Source: Alistipes sp. (GTDB lineage Bacteria; Bacteroidota; Bacteroidia; Bacteroidales; Rikenellaceae). Taken from it: a DNA stretch of 11,864 bases. Positions 1 to 7,351 of this stretch are shown here, in pieces. Under the pieces are notes generated by a model, which had not been told where the DNA came from, did not search any database, and was given only the letters and a program-made list of their open reading frames with translations. The stretch's first letter is position 1. The number at the start of each line of letters is the position of its first letter. The stretch is from contig JAFZDR010000121.1 in assembly GCA_017561105.1 (NCBI GenBank), positions 1 through 11,864 of the forward strand, written 5' to 3'. The translations under genes were made by a program, and so were the position numbers.

Positions 1-241
1 GACCTCGATACTCATACATGAAATCGTAATAGTGGAAGAAATCGCCTCCTACAAAACTTGTTAGAGCAAAGAGTAATAGGCCGCAAAATAAAAGGACGGT
101 ACGGCTTTTGTTATTTTCTTGTGTATATAGGTTGGTGACATTACCTTTTAGTGAAATGAATAGCAAAAAGCAGTATAGCAAAAAGCAGTACAGATTCAGC
201 CCAAAGGTTGTACCATATGAGAAGTTTACAAAACTATACAT
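1..241 (-). CDS. Probable EpsG/Wzy-type polysaccharide polymerase, N-terminal part (runs off left edge)
   Basis: An open frame starts at ATG 241-239 and stays open to the window edge (80 codons visible). The start overlaps the stop of the upstream licD-like gene by one base (TAATG), so translation is probably coupled. The visible part is hydrophobic: a first membrane segment at about residues 13-31, a polar stretch (about 33-47, NVTNLYTQENNKSR), and a second membrane segment at about 48-64. It is followed by VGGDFFHYYDFMYEY, which resembles the conserved 'VG.D...Y...Y' region after the second helix of EpsG-family membrane proteins. Such proteins polymerise or export repeat units in capsule and exopolysaccharide loci, which fits its place next to a flippase. 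Only the N-terminus is visible, so another multispanning protein of the locus, such as an O-antigen ligase or acyltransferase, cannot be excluded. The composition is AT-rich, like the two preceding genes. Confidence 0.6.
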   Translation of the reverse strand, partial: MYSFVNFSYGTTFGLNLYCFLLYCFLLFISLKGNVTNLYTQENNKSRTVLLFCGLLLFALTSFVGGDFFHYYDFMYEYRG

Positions 242-978
242 TATATTTCGTTGTAATATACCATTTTATTCATCCAATTATACTCTCTATGCGGATCCAT
301 CTCCCAGGATGGGTTAGGAGTCATATAATCCTCGCCATAAATAAATCGTAGAATCTCGTGTGCATTAGCTGGAATATACACTTCAATACCCTCAAACAAA
401 GTTTTAACTCTCTCACGAATCATCGGAATATCCATTCTTCGAGCTCGCACTCTTCCGTACTTACTCATCGACTGTGCGAATGTTGGAGTATCTCCAATAG
501 TGCCATAGCCACAATAATAAGGATACTTTCCTCCATCCTCCTGTATATAGAATATGTCGATGGCCACACCTTCACATTGATATGTTTCCTCTCGACCGAA
601 ACTACCATCTTCGACCATAAATGTGCGAATAAGTTTAAAACCTATCGCCTCAAGGGCCTCAGCTATGCGAGGCGTATATTGGTCGCCCCATACTGATACA
701 TCAATATCCAAATCGTGTTTTATAAATCCCTTCTCTCGAACAGCTCCCAGCAAAGTACCAAAAGCAAGAGTATATTCGATACCATTTTCTGTCAAGCATT
801 TATCAAAGATTTGAAGAACCTTCAAGCCATTTTGCATCAGTTTCCTTCGATGCGACTGCTCTATTCTTCTTTTGATTGGATAATATATTGGTTTCATCAA
901 CATCTTTACTCCTGGTATTTTAGCAGCCTTGTTCGCTACTTCCAAGATGAGATGGTACCACTTGCTATTTAAACTCAT
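241..978 (-). CDS. LicD-family phosphotransferase, divergent (LicD2)
   Basis: This 245-aa protein carries the LicD nucleotidyltransferase-like signature: LAFGTLLGAVREKGFIKHD at residues 71-89, then the acidic cluster DLDID at 89-93, and a second acidic motif, AIDIFYI, at 139-145. LicD proteins move phosphocholine or related phospho-groups from a CDP carrier onto glycans, or act as similar phosphotransferases. It differs from the upstream LicD: the usual 'GFIPWDDD' reads GFIKHDLDID here, and the N-terminus has a basic, partly amphipathic stretch (about 20-47) that may touch the membrane. It starts 13 nt after the flippase stop and overlaps the next gene by one base, so it belongs to the same transcript. 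Because its acidic motif is less standard, it may transfer a different group from the first LicD (for example a sugar phosphate). The family call is firm; the substrate is unknown. Confidence 0.85.
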   Translation of the reverse strand: MSLNSKWYHLILEVANKAAKIPGVKMLMKPIYYPIKRRIEQSHRRKLMQNGLKVLQIFDKCLTENGIEYTLAFGTLLGAVREKGFIKHDLDIDVSVWGDQYTPRIAEALEAIGFKLIRTFMVEDGSFGREETYQCEGVAIDIFYIQEDGGKYPYYCGYGTIGDTPTFAQSMSKYGRVRARRMDIPMIRERVKTLFEGIEVYIPANAHEILRFIYGEDYMTPNPSWEMDPHREYNWMNKMVYYNEI

Positions 979-991
979 AATAGGTCAATTA

Positions 992-2482
992 TTAGGATTT
1001 ATTTGTGTTGCGTAAGCTATAAATCTTAGCTTTGATAACTAAGTATACATTGTCATAATATTCTGCACCAAATAATTTTGGCAAACAAGTCAACATAAAG
1101 AGACCTATTGTACAAAATCCAAGGATTCCAATATACTCTCCGTAGTTAACATTTTTGACTACAAGATAGAATATTGCAGCAAGCAATATTGTAACCCAAG
1201 TTGATGCAAGCATACTCTTTATCACATCTGTTAATTTCACTGATGTTTTATATGCCAGATATGTAATTTTTACAACACTATCAAAAATGCGGGAGATAAC
1301 TACTCCAATCGCAACACCCAAAATGTCATAATAACATCCTATGTATATGCACACTAAAGTGAATACACATACCACAACTCGGATATAAAAGTATGATTTT
1401 ACCCAACCAAGACTTCTAAAGAAACAATCACCAATTCTGCTGTACGCCAAAAACAAGACGGAAATAGACAATACTCTAAAGATTGTTGTAAGCCATTTCC
1501 AATCAGGGCCAAAGAAGATGTCAATTATAAGTTCTGAGCTTAAGCAGAAGCCTGCCCCCATTATCATAGAGAACAAACTTACCAAAGATATCGCCTTCAA
1601 AAATGAGCTACTTAGTTTTGAGGTGTCATCCTTGAACGACGATAAAATAGGGAATAATACCGTATCAAAAACACCATTAACTTGGTCAGAAATTCTGCTA
1701 ATAAAGGTTGAAGGTCGATTATATGCACCAATCGAAGCTATTGGAATCCATCTTGTCAAGATAAGTTTGTCTAATTCAGTGGTAATTCGTCTAACTATCA
1801 CACTACCCGTCAACCAGCCACCATACGACATAATATCCTTTATGTACGCCTTATGAATTGTCAAATTCGGCCACATTTTTTTTACGCCAAATAGGATGCA
1901 GGTCATCAATACTGAATTAGCTATAGCAGATGCTATAATTGCATCAACTCCATATCCTTTTATTGCTAATACAATTCCTATTGCAGACGAAATCACATAT
2001 CCGAATATCTCACACATGCCGAACTTTAAGAAATCTAAAGTTCGCATAAACATAGCTCTTGCTACACTATTAACGCTGCATAACAAAAGTGTCGCAGACA
2101 TTAGTCTGAACGATTTTACCAACTCTACACCTTGTCCCATTAACATCGACAACGGTTTTGCCAATACAATAAGGAGCAACATAAATATTGTTCCTAAGAG
2201 TGCACTCAAACCCAATGCCGTAGAGATATACTCCTTGCTCGCATCATTTCGCTGAATTACTGCTGATCCCAAGCCTGCTTCTGTCAAGCATTGGAAAACG
2301 CTTGTAACAGCGACAATTACAGCATAAAAACCAAAATCTTCAGGAGTTAATAAACGCGACATAAGAGCAAACACGCTAATCTCCAATACACCTTTTGCTA
2401 CAACAATAAGTGTTTGAGAAGATAAGCCCTTATAGACTTTGCTTTTTGTGCTGCGCTCTATTGTCTCCTGGTTAGTTTCCAT
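992..2482 (-). CDS. Wzx/WzxC-type polysaccharide flippase
   Basis: This 496-aa multispanning protein has the length and layout of PST/MOP-superfamily lipopolysaccharide-biosynthesis flippases. The N-terminus has a short polar lead, then a first helix region and the family-typical SRLLTPEDFGFYAVIV at about 42-57, followed by TEAGLGSAVIQ at about 68-78. Many further hydrophobic segments follow, with polar loops such as RRITTELDKLILTRW. The likely role is moving the undecaprenyl-linked repeat unit across the inner membrane. Its start codon overlaps the stop of the upstream licD by one base (TAATG), and 13 nt separate it from the downstream licD-like gene. The gene is clearly AT-richer than the upstream half of the operon: one 60-base stretch at 1021-1080 has 15 G+C, while 5221-5280 has 31. 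This is typical for serotype-specific wzx genes. Confidence 0.92.
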   Translation of the reverse strand: METNQETIERSTKSKVYKGLSSQTLIVVAKGVLEISVFALMSRLLTPEDFGFYAVIVAVTSVFQCLTEAGLGSAVIQRNDASKEYISTALGLSALLGTIFMLLLIVLAKPLSMLMGQGVELVKSFRLMSATLLLCSVNSVARAMFMRTLDFLKFGMCEIFGYVISSAIGIVLAIKGYGVDAIIASAIANSVLMTCILFGVKKMWPNLTIHKAYIKDIMSYGGWLTGSVIVRRITTELDKLILTRWIPIASIGAYNRPSTFISRISDQVNGVFDTVLFPILSSFKDDTSKLSSSFLKAISLVSLFSMIMGAGFCLSSELIIDIFFGPDWKWLTTIFRVLSISVLFLAYSRIGDCFFRSLGWVKSYFYIRVVVCVFTLVCIYIGCYYDILGVAIGVVISRIFDSVVKITYLAYKTSVKLTDVIKSMLASTWVTILLAAIFYLVVKNVNYGEYIGILGFCTIGLFMLTCLPKLFGAEYYDNVYLVIKAKIYSLRNTNKS

Positions 2483-3276
2483 TATCCCAAAAACTCAATT
2501 TTTGTTGTGTGGACCTCTTTTACCTCGGGGATCTGCATGTAGTCACCGTAGATCTTGCGGAGGTATGCATCCGAATTGTGGGGTGCAGGGAAGTCGTAGC
2601 CCTCGAACTTAATGGTCGAGAGCGGGAACAAATCCTCCTCGAAGCGTGCTTTGCGGTAGCACCATGTGCCGTAGGTGTGGCGCAGCTCCTGTCCCGGGAA
2701 GAGGTTGCTCAAGGCTCGCCAAATCTTGAACGAGTTGAAAGCCAGCATCTTTCGGAACGCTATGACGGCATCCACAAATTTATTGCGCTTGTGTCGATTG
2801 CCGAACTTGCGGATGCGACGCAGGCGCATGTGTGTCTGGTGGTTTGCAAATTTATGGGTGTACTCTAACGCGAAAATATCGATGAAGATACCTTTGTGCT
2901 TGAAATTCTCGCCGCCGCTGTGCTCCTCAATCACCGAGTGGGTATCGCGAACCTTCACATATGGCATTATGTAGTGCAGATCGTTTTCGGGGGTCTGGAT
3001 AATGTAGTCTTCGCTATCCTTAAATACCCTCTTAAAGCGAAGGAAATCCTCGCGAAGCATCTCTATATCGAGGTCATCATCCCAAGGAATAAAGCCTCCG
3101 TGGCGCATCGCACCGAGCAGCGTGCCCGAGCTAAGCCAATATGTGATGCTGTGCTCCTTGCATATCTTATCGACATGCAGCAATATATCGAGCATCTTTA
3201 TCTGCTGTCGGCGCAATATCGAGCCGTCAGGGTTATAATCGGCTCTAAATTTCTCTTGAAGTTCGGGTTGTATCAT
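2482..3276 (-). CDS. LicD-family phosphotransferase (LicD1)
   Basis: This 264-aa protein has a textbook LicD N-terminal half: TYWLSSGTLLGAMRHGGFIP at 45-64, the acidic WDDDLDIEML at 65-74, and FIDIFALE at 131-138. The aspartates are the expected metal and nucleotide-phosphate ligands. LicD enzymes transfer phosphocholine or related phosphoryl-aminoalcohols from CDP carriers to cell-surface sugars. I chose the start at 3276 (MIQPELQ...). A start at 3342 would add 22 residues lying antisense-free but wholly inside the end of the upstream dehydrogenase, in another frame, and not matching the family; the chosen start leaves a 22-nt gap. The neighbour upstream encodes a LicC-like cytidylyltransferase domain, which could supply the CDP-activated donor. 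Composition matches the GC-richer upstream half of the operon, unlike the flippase that follows. Confidence 0.92.
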   Translation of the reverse strand: MIQPELQEKFRADYNPDGSILRRQQIKMLDILLHVDKICKEHSITYWLSSGTLLGAMRHGGFIPWDDDLDIEMLREDFLRFKRVFKDSEDYIIQTPENDLHYIMPYVKVRDTHSVIEEHSGGENFKHKGIFIDIFALEYTHKFANHQTHMRLRRIRKFGNRHKRNKFVDAVIAFRKMLAFNSFKIWRALSNLFPGQELRHTYGTWCYRKARFEEDLFPLSTIKFEGYDFPAPHNSDAYLRKIYGDYMQIPEVKEVHTTKIEFLG

Positions 3277-3298
3277 AAATCTAATCTCTGTCGGGCTC

Positions 3299-4303
3299 TT
3301 ATTGGGAAATTTTCGACATTCCCCACTCGTAAACCTTGTCAATAGTCGGAGTTGCTACACCGAGTTCCTTTGCCAAGGTCCAAATATATTTTAGTCCAAA
3401 CGGAAAATCCTCAGTGAAATATCTGCTTTCAAAGTCGGGCACCCATCCCCCCTCACATCTCTTCATAGGCGACTCTATGCTTTGGAATGCAGGGATTGAA
3501 GATATCTTGCGGGTGAGTGACGATGCATCGTGCGACTCGTAATACTCCAATAGTGGAGGTATTGCCCCCTCGCTAACGGGAAGCTTTTTCAGCAGCGTCA
3601 TAAACTCGGCATCCATATCGATAAGCATCTGCGAGGTATCATCGCTCCACTCCTTGTAGAAGCGTATGTTGTGGTCGTAAACCTCGCCATTCCAATCGTG
3701 CCACATGCTGTAGAGTCGTCCTGTGTGGAGTATGGGATTGCTATTTGTCAAGCTCACCTCGTAATGGTTCTTCTTAAGCATGGTTGGGGTGACAAACAAC
3801 TTCTCTATCATCTGTCGGAACGCCTCTGTGTCATCGACACCCTCTACAGCGATTGCAACCTGAGGTTTGTAACCAAGGAGATTTGCCGAGTGGCCATACT
3901 TCTCAACTCGAGCGATGAATGGTGTTCGCTGAAATGCAAATAACGGAGTTCTCTTTTCGAGAACCTCGTGTGCCGCGAAGAAGAAGCCTGTACTTGCGAC
4001 AATAGAGCCGACGACGGTGTCGCTATTCAAGTATGGCTTTATATCGCGCAATGTCTTCTCAATCAGGAAACCCGGCTGGCAGATAAAGACCATATCGGCT
4101 TGTGGAATAACCTCTGCCGGCAAATTTGTAGCCAAGGCTATATCTGCAATATACTGATGACCCTTTGTGTCGGTCACGGTTATGTGCTTGCCCCACTGCG
4201 AAGGTCGATTTGTTAGAATCGAAACCTCAACGCCCTTGCACGAGGAGAGTACGCCAGCCGAAACATGGCCTAAAGAGCCGCCACCACAGATACAAATCTT
4301 CAT
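3299..4303 (-). CDS. Opine/octopine dehydrogenase-like NAD(P)-dependent oxidoreductase
   Basis: This 334-aa protein has an N-terminal Rossmann fold with the dinucleotide motif GGGSLGHVSAG at 7-17, followed by ADMVFICQPGF at 69-79. The C-terminal domain is of the octopine/nopaline dehydrogenase type, with the SNPILHTGRLYSM segment at 188-200 (His193 is a candidate catalytic histidine) and VPDFESRYFTEDFPFG at 288-303. Family members reductively condense an amine or amino acid with a 2-oxo acid to give N-(1-carboxyalkyl) compounds. The gene lies 1 nt after the nucleotidyltransferase-PLP fusion gene and 22 nt before licD1, so it very probably works in the same surface-decoration pathway. I infer that it may modify an amine made by the fusion enzyme, or a sugar-linked amino group. 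It could instead be a plain dehydrogenase of the wider 6PGDH-like superfamily. The fold call is firm; the substrate is unknown. Confidence 0.85.
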   Translation of the reverse strand: MKICICGGGSLGHVSAGVLSSCKGVEVSILTNRPSQWGKHITVTDTKGHQYIADIALATNLPAEVIPQADMVFICQPGFLIEKTLRDIKPYLNSDTVVGSIVASTGFFFAAHEVLEKRTPLFAFQRTPFIARVEKYGHSANLLGYKPQVAIAVEGVDDTEAFRQMIEKLFVTPTMLKKNHYEVSLTNSNPILHTGRLYSMWHDWNGEVYDHNIRFYKEWSDDTSQMLIDMDAEFMTLLKKLPVSEGAIPPLLEYYESHDASSLTRKISSIPAFQSIESPMKRCEGGWVPDFESRYFTEDFPFGLKYIWTLAKELGVATPTIDKVYEWGMSKISQ

Positions 4304-4304
4304 C

Positions 4305-6119
4305 CTACAACTCCTTTAAAGCCTCTACAAGGCGATGGTTGTCATTTCTGTCGCGAACGGCGATACGGATATACTCGCCACCGTCGAATGCCGACTTGCC
4401 TGAACAATCCTTGATGAGGATATTGTATCTGACGAGTAACTTTACAGCCAACTCGTGCGATGTGTACTTTCCGCCTACCAATTCGCACATAAAGTAGTTT
4501 GCCTGCGACGGTATTACGCGCAAGAACGGTATCTGCTGCAACTCCCCGTGGAAGAGTTTGCGCTCCTTGCGGAACGCCTTGCAGGCGAGAAGATAATCCT
4601 TGTGGTACTTCTCGTAGATCTGCATATAGAACTCGCCAAACGAGTTGATGTTCCAGATTGCGACCTCCTTCTTAATTGTTGCGATAATCTCGGTATTGCC
4701 ACTTGCCAATACTCCTAAACGAATACCCGGTACGCCATACGATTTCGATATGCTCTTTACCACAACGAGGTGTGGATTTGCTGCGAGGAGTTCGTTGTGT
4801 AGGAGCGAAAATTCGCCCTCGACATCTACGAAGTCGACAAACGACTCATCTACGATAAACTGCACTCCGTGCTTGCCTGTCCACTCAATCAGATGCAACA
4901 AGTCGCTATATGGAATGTAGTTACCCGAAGGGTTATCAGGGTTAATGAGGAGAAGCGTTCCAATCTCCTTGTCGCCATAGAAAGCGATGATATCATCTGC
5001 CGAGTAGTGCTTGTCGGCATTGGTCGGAATGTACGAAACGATATTTTCGCGTACGGCACGATTTGGGTACTCCTCGAAAGTAGGGTAGATAACGCCAATC
5101 TTTGCGGTGTGGCGCTCGATCAGCACCTTTATCAACTCGGCTGCACCATTACCCACGGCGATATACTCCTGTTTGAGCGAGAAGTTTTTCGCTGCGAGAA
5201 GACTGTTTACACGCATACCCGAAGGGTACTCGCGCAGCAATGTTTCGAACGATGCCTTCATCTCGTCGAGCATCTGCTTTGGTGGGAAGTATGGGTTTAC
5301 CAGGTAGCAGAAATCCAACATATGTGGGTAGCGCCAATAGCCGCCGAAGCGCGAGGTTAGCGCCTTGTACTTCTTTTCGTCGCTACTCTCGAACATGCCC
5401 GATGCGATATCCAAGTCCTGAATATCGTCAATTTCGTACCACTGCTCGCCCTGCAGCGGAAGCGCTTTCAATGGCGAGTCGTCGAGCAGAGTGATAACCT
5501 TTAGAACCTGCTCGTAGTATTCGTTGCGGCCGAGGGCCTGGCAGTATGCGCTCAAGAACGGAACATAGTGCGACTTCGAGAACTCCTTGCTGAACTTGTA
5601 GATATTTACGGTCTTGTAGTAGCTGTCAATATCCGAGTATTTGAAGTCGCGCTTCGAGATGAAATTCTTAATCTTGCACTCTTCGTTCAGTACCACAACC
5701 GTACCGTCCATCCAGCTCTCGTACTTATCTACAAGTGCGAGGTTAGGGTAGTCGTTGTCGATAATGCGCTTTACAACGGCAGGCTCGTAGATCAAGTCCG
5801 ACTCCAAAAGCAGAGTGTCTTCGGCCTCGAGGTAATCCTTTGCCAGATAGAGCGAGTAGATATTGTTGGTCTTGTCGTATATCGGATTATCGACATAGAC
5901 AATCTCTACACCCTTGTAGCTATTGCCGACATACGCCTTTACATTCTCGCGCTTGTAGCCTACAACCAACACTATGCGTGAGAGGTTGCACTCTGCCAGA
6001 GTCTCCAAGGCTCTGTCAATCAACTTTACGCCATTAACCTCGAGCATACACTTTGTGTTGTCGCCCGTAAGTTCTCCGAGGCGGCGTCCCATACCTGCCG
6101 CCAAAATTACTGCCTGCAT
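4305..6119 (-). CDS. Bifunctional LicC-like nucleotidyltransferase / CobD-HisC-like PLP enzyme
   Basis: This 604-aa protein has two domains. Residues 1 to about 240 form a sugar-phosphate/choline-phosphate nucleotidyltransferase fold: LAAGMGRRLG at 6-15, TKCMLEVNG at 22-30, YDKTNNIYSLYLAKDYL at 81-97 (the 'NNIYSL' signature of LicC and related cytidylyltransferases), ESDLIY with Asp108, and EIDDIQDLD at 229-237. Residues about 255-604 form a fold-type I, class I/II PLP enzyme: NPDNPSG at 393-399, DES with Asp424, the internal-aldimine Lys459 in SISKSYGVPGIRLG, and Arg585 in YIRIAVR, which should hold a substrate carboxylate. Nearest relatives by motif are HisC aminotransferases and CobD-type phospho-amino-acid decarboxylases. 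I infer that the PLP half makes an aminoalcohol phosphate and the N-terminal half activates it with CTP for the LicD proteins. An amino-sugar or 2-aminoethylphosphonate role (as in PntC) is possible, but no phosphonate genes are in view. It lies 3 nt after ugd and 1 nt before the opine dehydrogenase gene. Confidence 0.88.
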   Translation of the reverse strand: MQAVILAAGMGRRLGELTGDNTKCMLEVNGVKLIDRALETLAECNLSRIVLVVGYKRENVKAYVGNSYKGVEIVYVDNPIYDKTNNIYSLYLAKDYLEAEDTLLLESDLIYEPAVVKRIIDNDYPNLALVDKYESWMDGTVVVLNEECKIKNFISKRDFKYSDIDSYYKTVNIYKFSKEFSKSHYVPFLSAYCQALGRNEYYEQVLKVITLLDDSPLKALPLQGEQWYEIDDIQDLDIASGMFESSDEKKYKALTSRFGGYWRYPHMLDFCYLVNPYFPPKQMLDEMKASFETLLREYPSGMRVNSLLAAKNFSLKQEYIAVGNGAAELIKVLIERHTAKIGVIYPTFEEYPNRAVRENIVSYIPTNADKHYSADDIIAFYGDKEIGTLLLINPDNPSGNYIPYSDLLHLIEWTGKHGVQFIVDESFVDFVDVEGEFSLLHNELLAANPHLVVVKSISKSYGVPGIRLGVLASGNTEIIATIKKEVAIWNINSFGEFYMQIYEKYHKDYLLACKAFRKERKLFHGELQQIPFLRVIPSQANYFMCELVGGKYTSHELAVKLLVRYNILIKDCSGKSAFDGGEYIRIAVRDRNDNHRLVEALKEL

Positions 6120-6122
6120 AAT

Positions 6123-7340
6123 TTAATCTTTTCTGAAAATATCTCGAGTGTAGACCTTCGATGCTACATCGTCGAGGGAACTGTCGTAGCGATTTGCGAT
6201 AATAGCCTGACTGCGCTCCTTGAATTTTGATAAATCGTTTACTACCTCCGAGCCGAAGAATGTTGTTCCATCCTCGAGAGACGGCTCGTATATTATAACC
6301 TCGGCACCTTTCGCCTTAATGCGCTTCATGATGCCTTGTATCGCGCTATGGCGGAAGTTGTCCGAGTTAATCTTCATTGTTAAACGGTAAATTCCTATTA
6401 CAACGCCCTTTTTCTCCTGGTCTGCTTCCGTGTAGCCGGCCTTGCGGAGAACCTGATCTGCAATAAAGTCCTTGCGGGTACGATTACTCTCCACAATTGC
6501 CGTCATCATATTCTGCGGAACATGGTCGTAGTTTGCCAAGAGCTGCTTGGTATCCTTTGGCAGACAATAACCTCCATAGCCGAACGACGGGTTATTGTAG
6601 TGCATTCCGATTCGAGGGTCAAGACCTACACCCCTGATTATAGCCTCGGTGTCGAGTCCTTTAACCTCGGCGTAGGTGTCGAGCTCGTTGAAGTAGCTCA
6701 CTCGCAACGCAAGGAAGGTGTTCGCAAAGAGCTTTACCGCCTCGGCCTCGGTCAATCCCATAAAGAGGATCTCCACATCATCCTTCAATGCACCCTCCTT
6801 CAGGAGAGTTGCAAATGTGCGAGCCGCCTTGTCGAGTCGCTCATCACCCTCGGGGCGACCAACGATGATACGGCTTGGGTAGAGATTGTCGTACAACGCC
6901 TTGCTCTCACGCAAGAATTCCGGCGAGAAGAGCAGATTGTCGGTATTGTACTTTACCCTCGCAGCCTCACTAAATCCAACCGGAATGGTCGATTTCACAA
7001 CCATTATGGCGTTAGGGTTCACCTCGACCACAAGCTTTATAACCGCTTCAACAGCCGATGTGTCGAAAAAGTTCTTCTGACTGTCGTAGTTGGTCGGAGT
7101 AGCAATGATGACAAAATCGGCCTCCCTATATGCTGCCTCAGCATCGAGTGTGGCAGTGAGATTTAACTCCTTCTCTGCGAGGTATCTCTCGATGTAGTCA
7201 TCCTGGATAGGCGATTTGCGGCAGTTTATCATATCAACCTTCTCGGGTACGATATCCACTGCAACAACCTCATTGTTTTGAGATAGCAACGTCGCCATCG
7301 ACATTCCTACATAGCCTGTACCTGCTACTGCGATCTTCAT
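6123..7340 (-). CDS. ugd: UDP-glucose 6-dehydrogenase
   Basis: This 405-aa protein oxidises UDP-glucose to UDP-glucuronate with two NAD+, supplying an acidic sugar for the surface polysaccharide. The N-terminal Rossmann motif is [16 protein letters not shown] at 4-19. [13 protein letters not shown] at 116-128 and [17 protein letters not shown] at 136-152 are family hallmarks. The catalytic cysteine is Cys259 in [14 protein letters not shown] (254-267), with Lys203 and Asn207 in [10 protein letters not shown] as the usual partner residues. The short length matches the roughly 390-400 aa bacterial form (UDP-ManNAc dehydrogenases are related, but the [15 protein letters not shown] and [13 protein letters not shown] segments favour Ugd). 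The gene starts 11 nt after the initiating transferase gene and ends 3 nt before the fusion gene. All active-site residues I can recognise are present. Confidence 0.95.
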   Translation of the reverse strand: MKIAVAGTGYVGMSMATLLSQNNEVVAVDIVPEKVDMINCRKSPIQDDYIERYLAEKELNLTATLDAEAAYREADFVIIATPTNYDSQKNFFDTSAVEAVIKLVVEVNPNAIMVVKSTIPVGFSEAARVKYNTDNLLFSPEFLRESKALYDNLYPSRIIVGRPEGDERLDKAARTFATLLKEGALKDDVEILFMGLTEAEAVKLFANTFLALRVSYFNELDTYAEVKGLDTEAIIRGVGLDPRIGMHYNNPSFGYGGYCLPKDTKQLLANYDHVPQNMMTAIVESNRTRKDFIADQVLRKAGYTEADQEKKGVVIGIYRLTMKINSDNFRHSAIQGIMKRIKAKGAEVIIYEPSLEDGTTFFGSEVVNDLSKFKERSQAIIANRYDSSLDDVASKVYTRDIFRKD

Positions 7341-7351
7341 AACTTTGAAAT

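Noticed and set aside
3277..3342. N-terminal extension of LicD1 from a start at 3342
   Set aside because: The extra 22 residues overlap the end of the dehydrogenase gene in another frame and do not fit the LicD family. The start at 3276 gives normal spacing.
4869..5360. Plus-strand open frame (163 codons) opposite the fusion gene
   Set aside because: It is antisense to the PLP domain, whose motifs read through the whole region; no independent support.
4305..6119. Assignment of the fusion as PntC (2-aminoethylphosphonate cytidylyltransferase-transaminase)
   Set aside because: The PLP domain shows class I/II HisC/CobD-like motifs, and no phosphoenolpyruvate mutase or phosphonopyruvate decarboxylase gene is visible. 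It remains an alternative because the operon is cut at the left edge.
6522..7166. Long plus-strand open frame (214 codons) opposite ugd
   Set aside because: It lies fully antisense to ugd, whose catalytic motifs are intact. The translation has no recognisable domain and reflects codon bias of the real gene.
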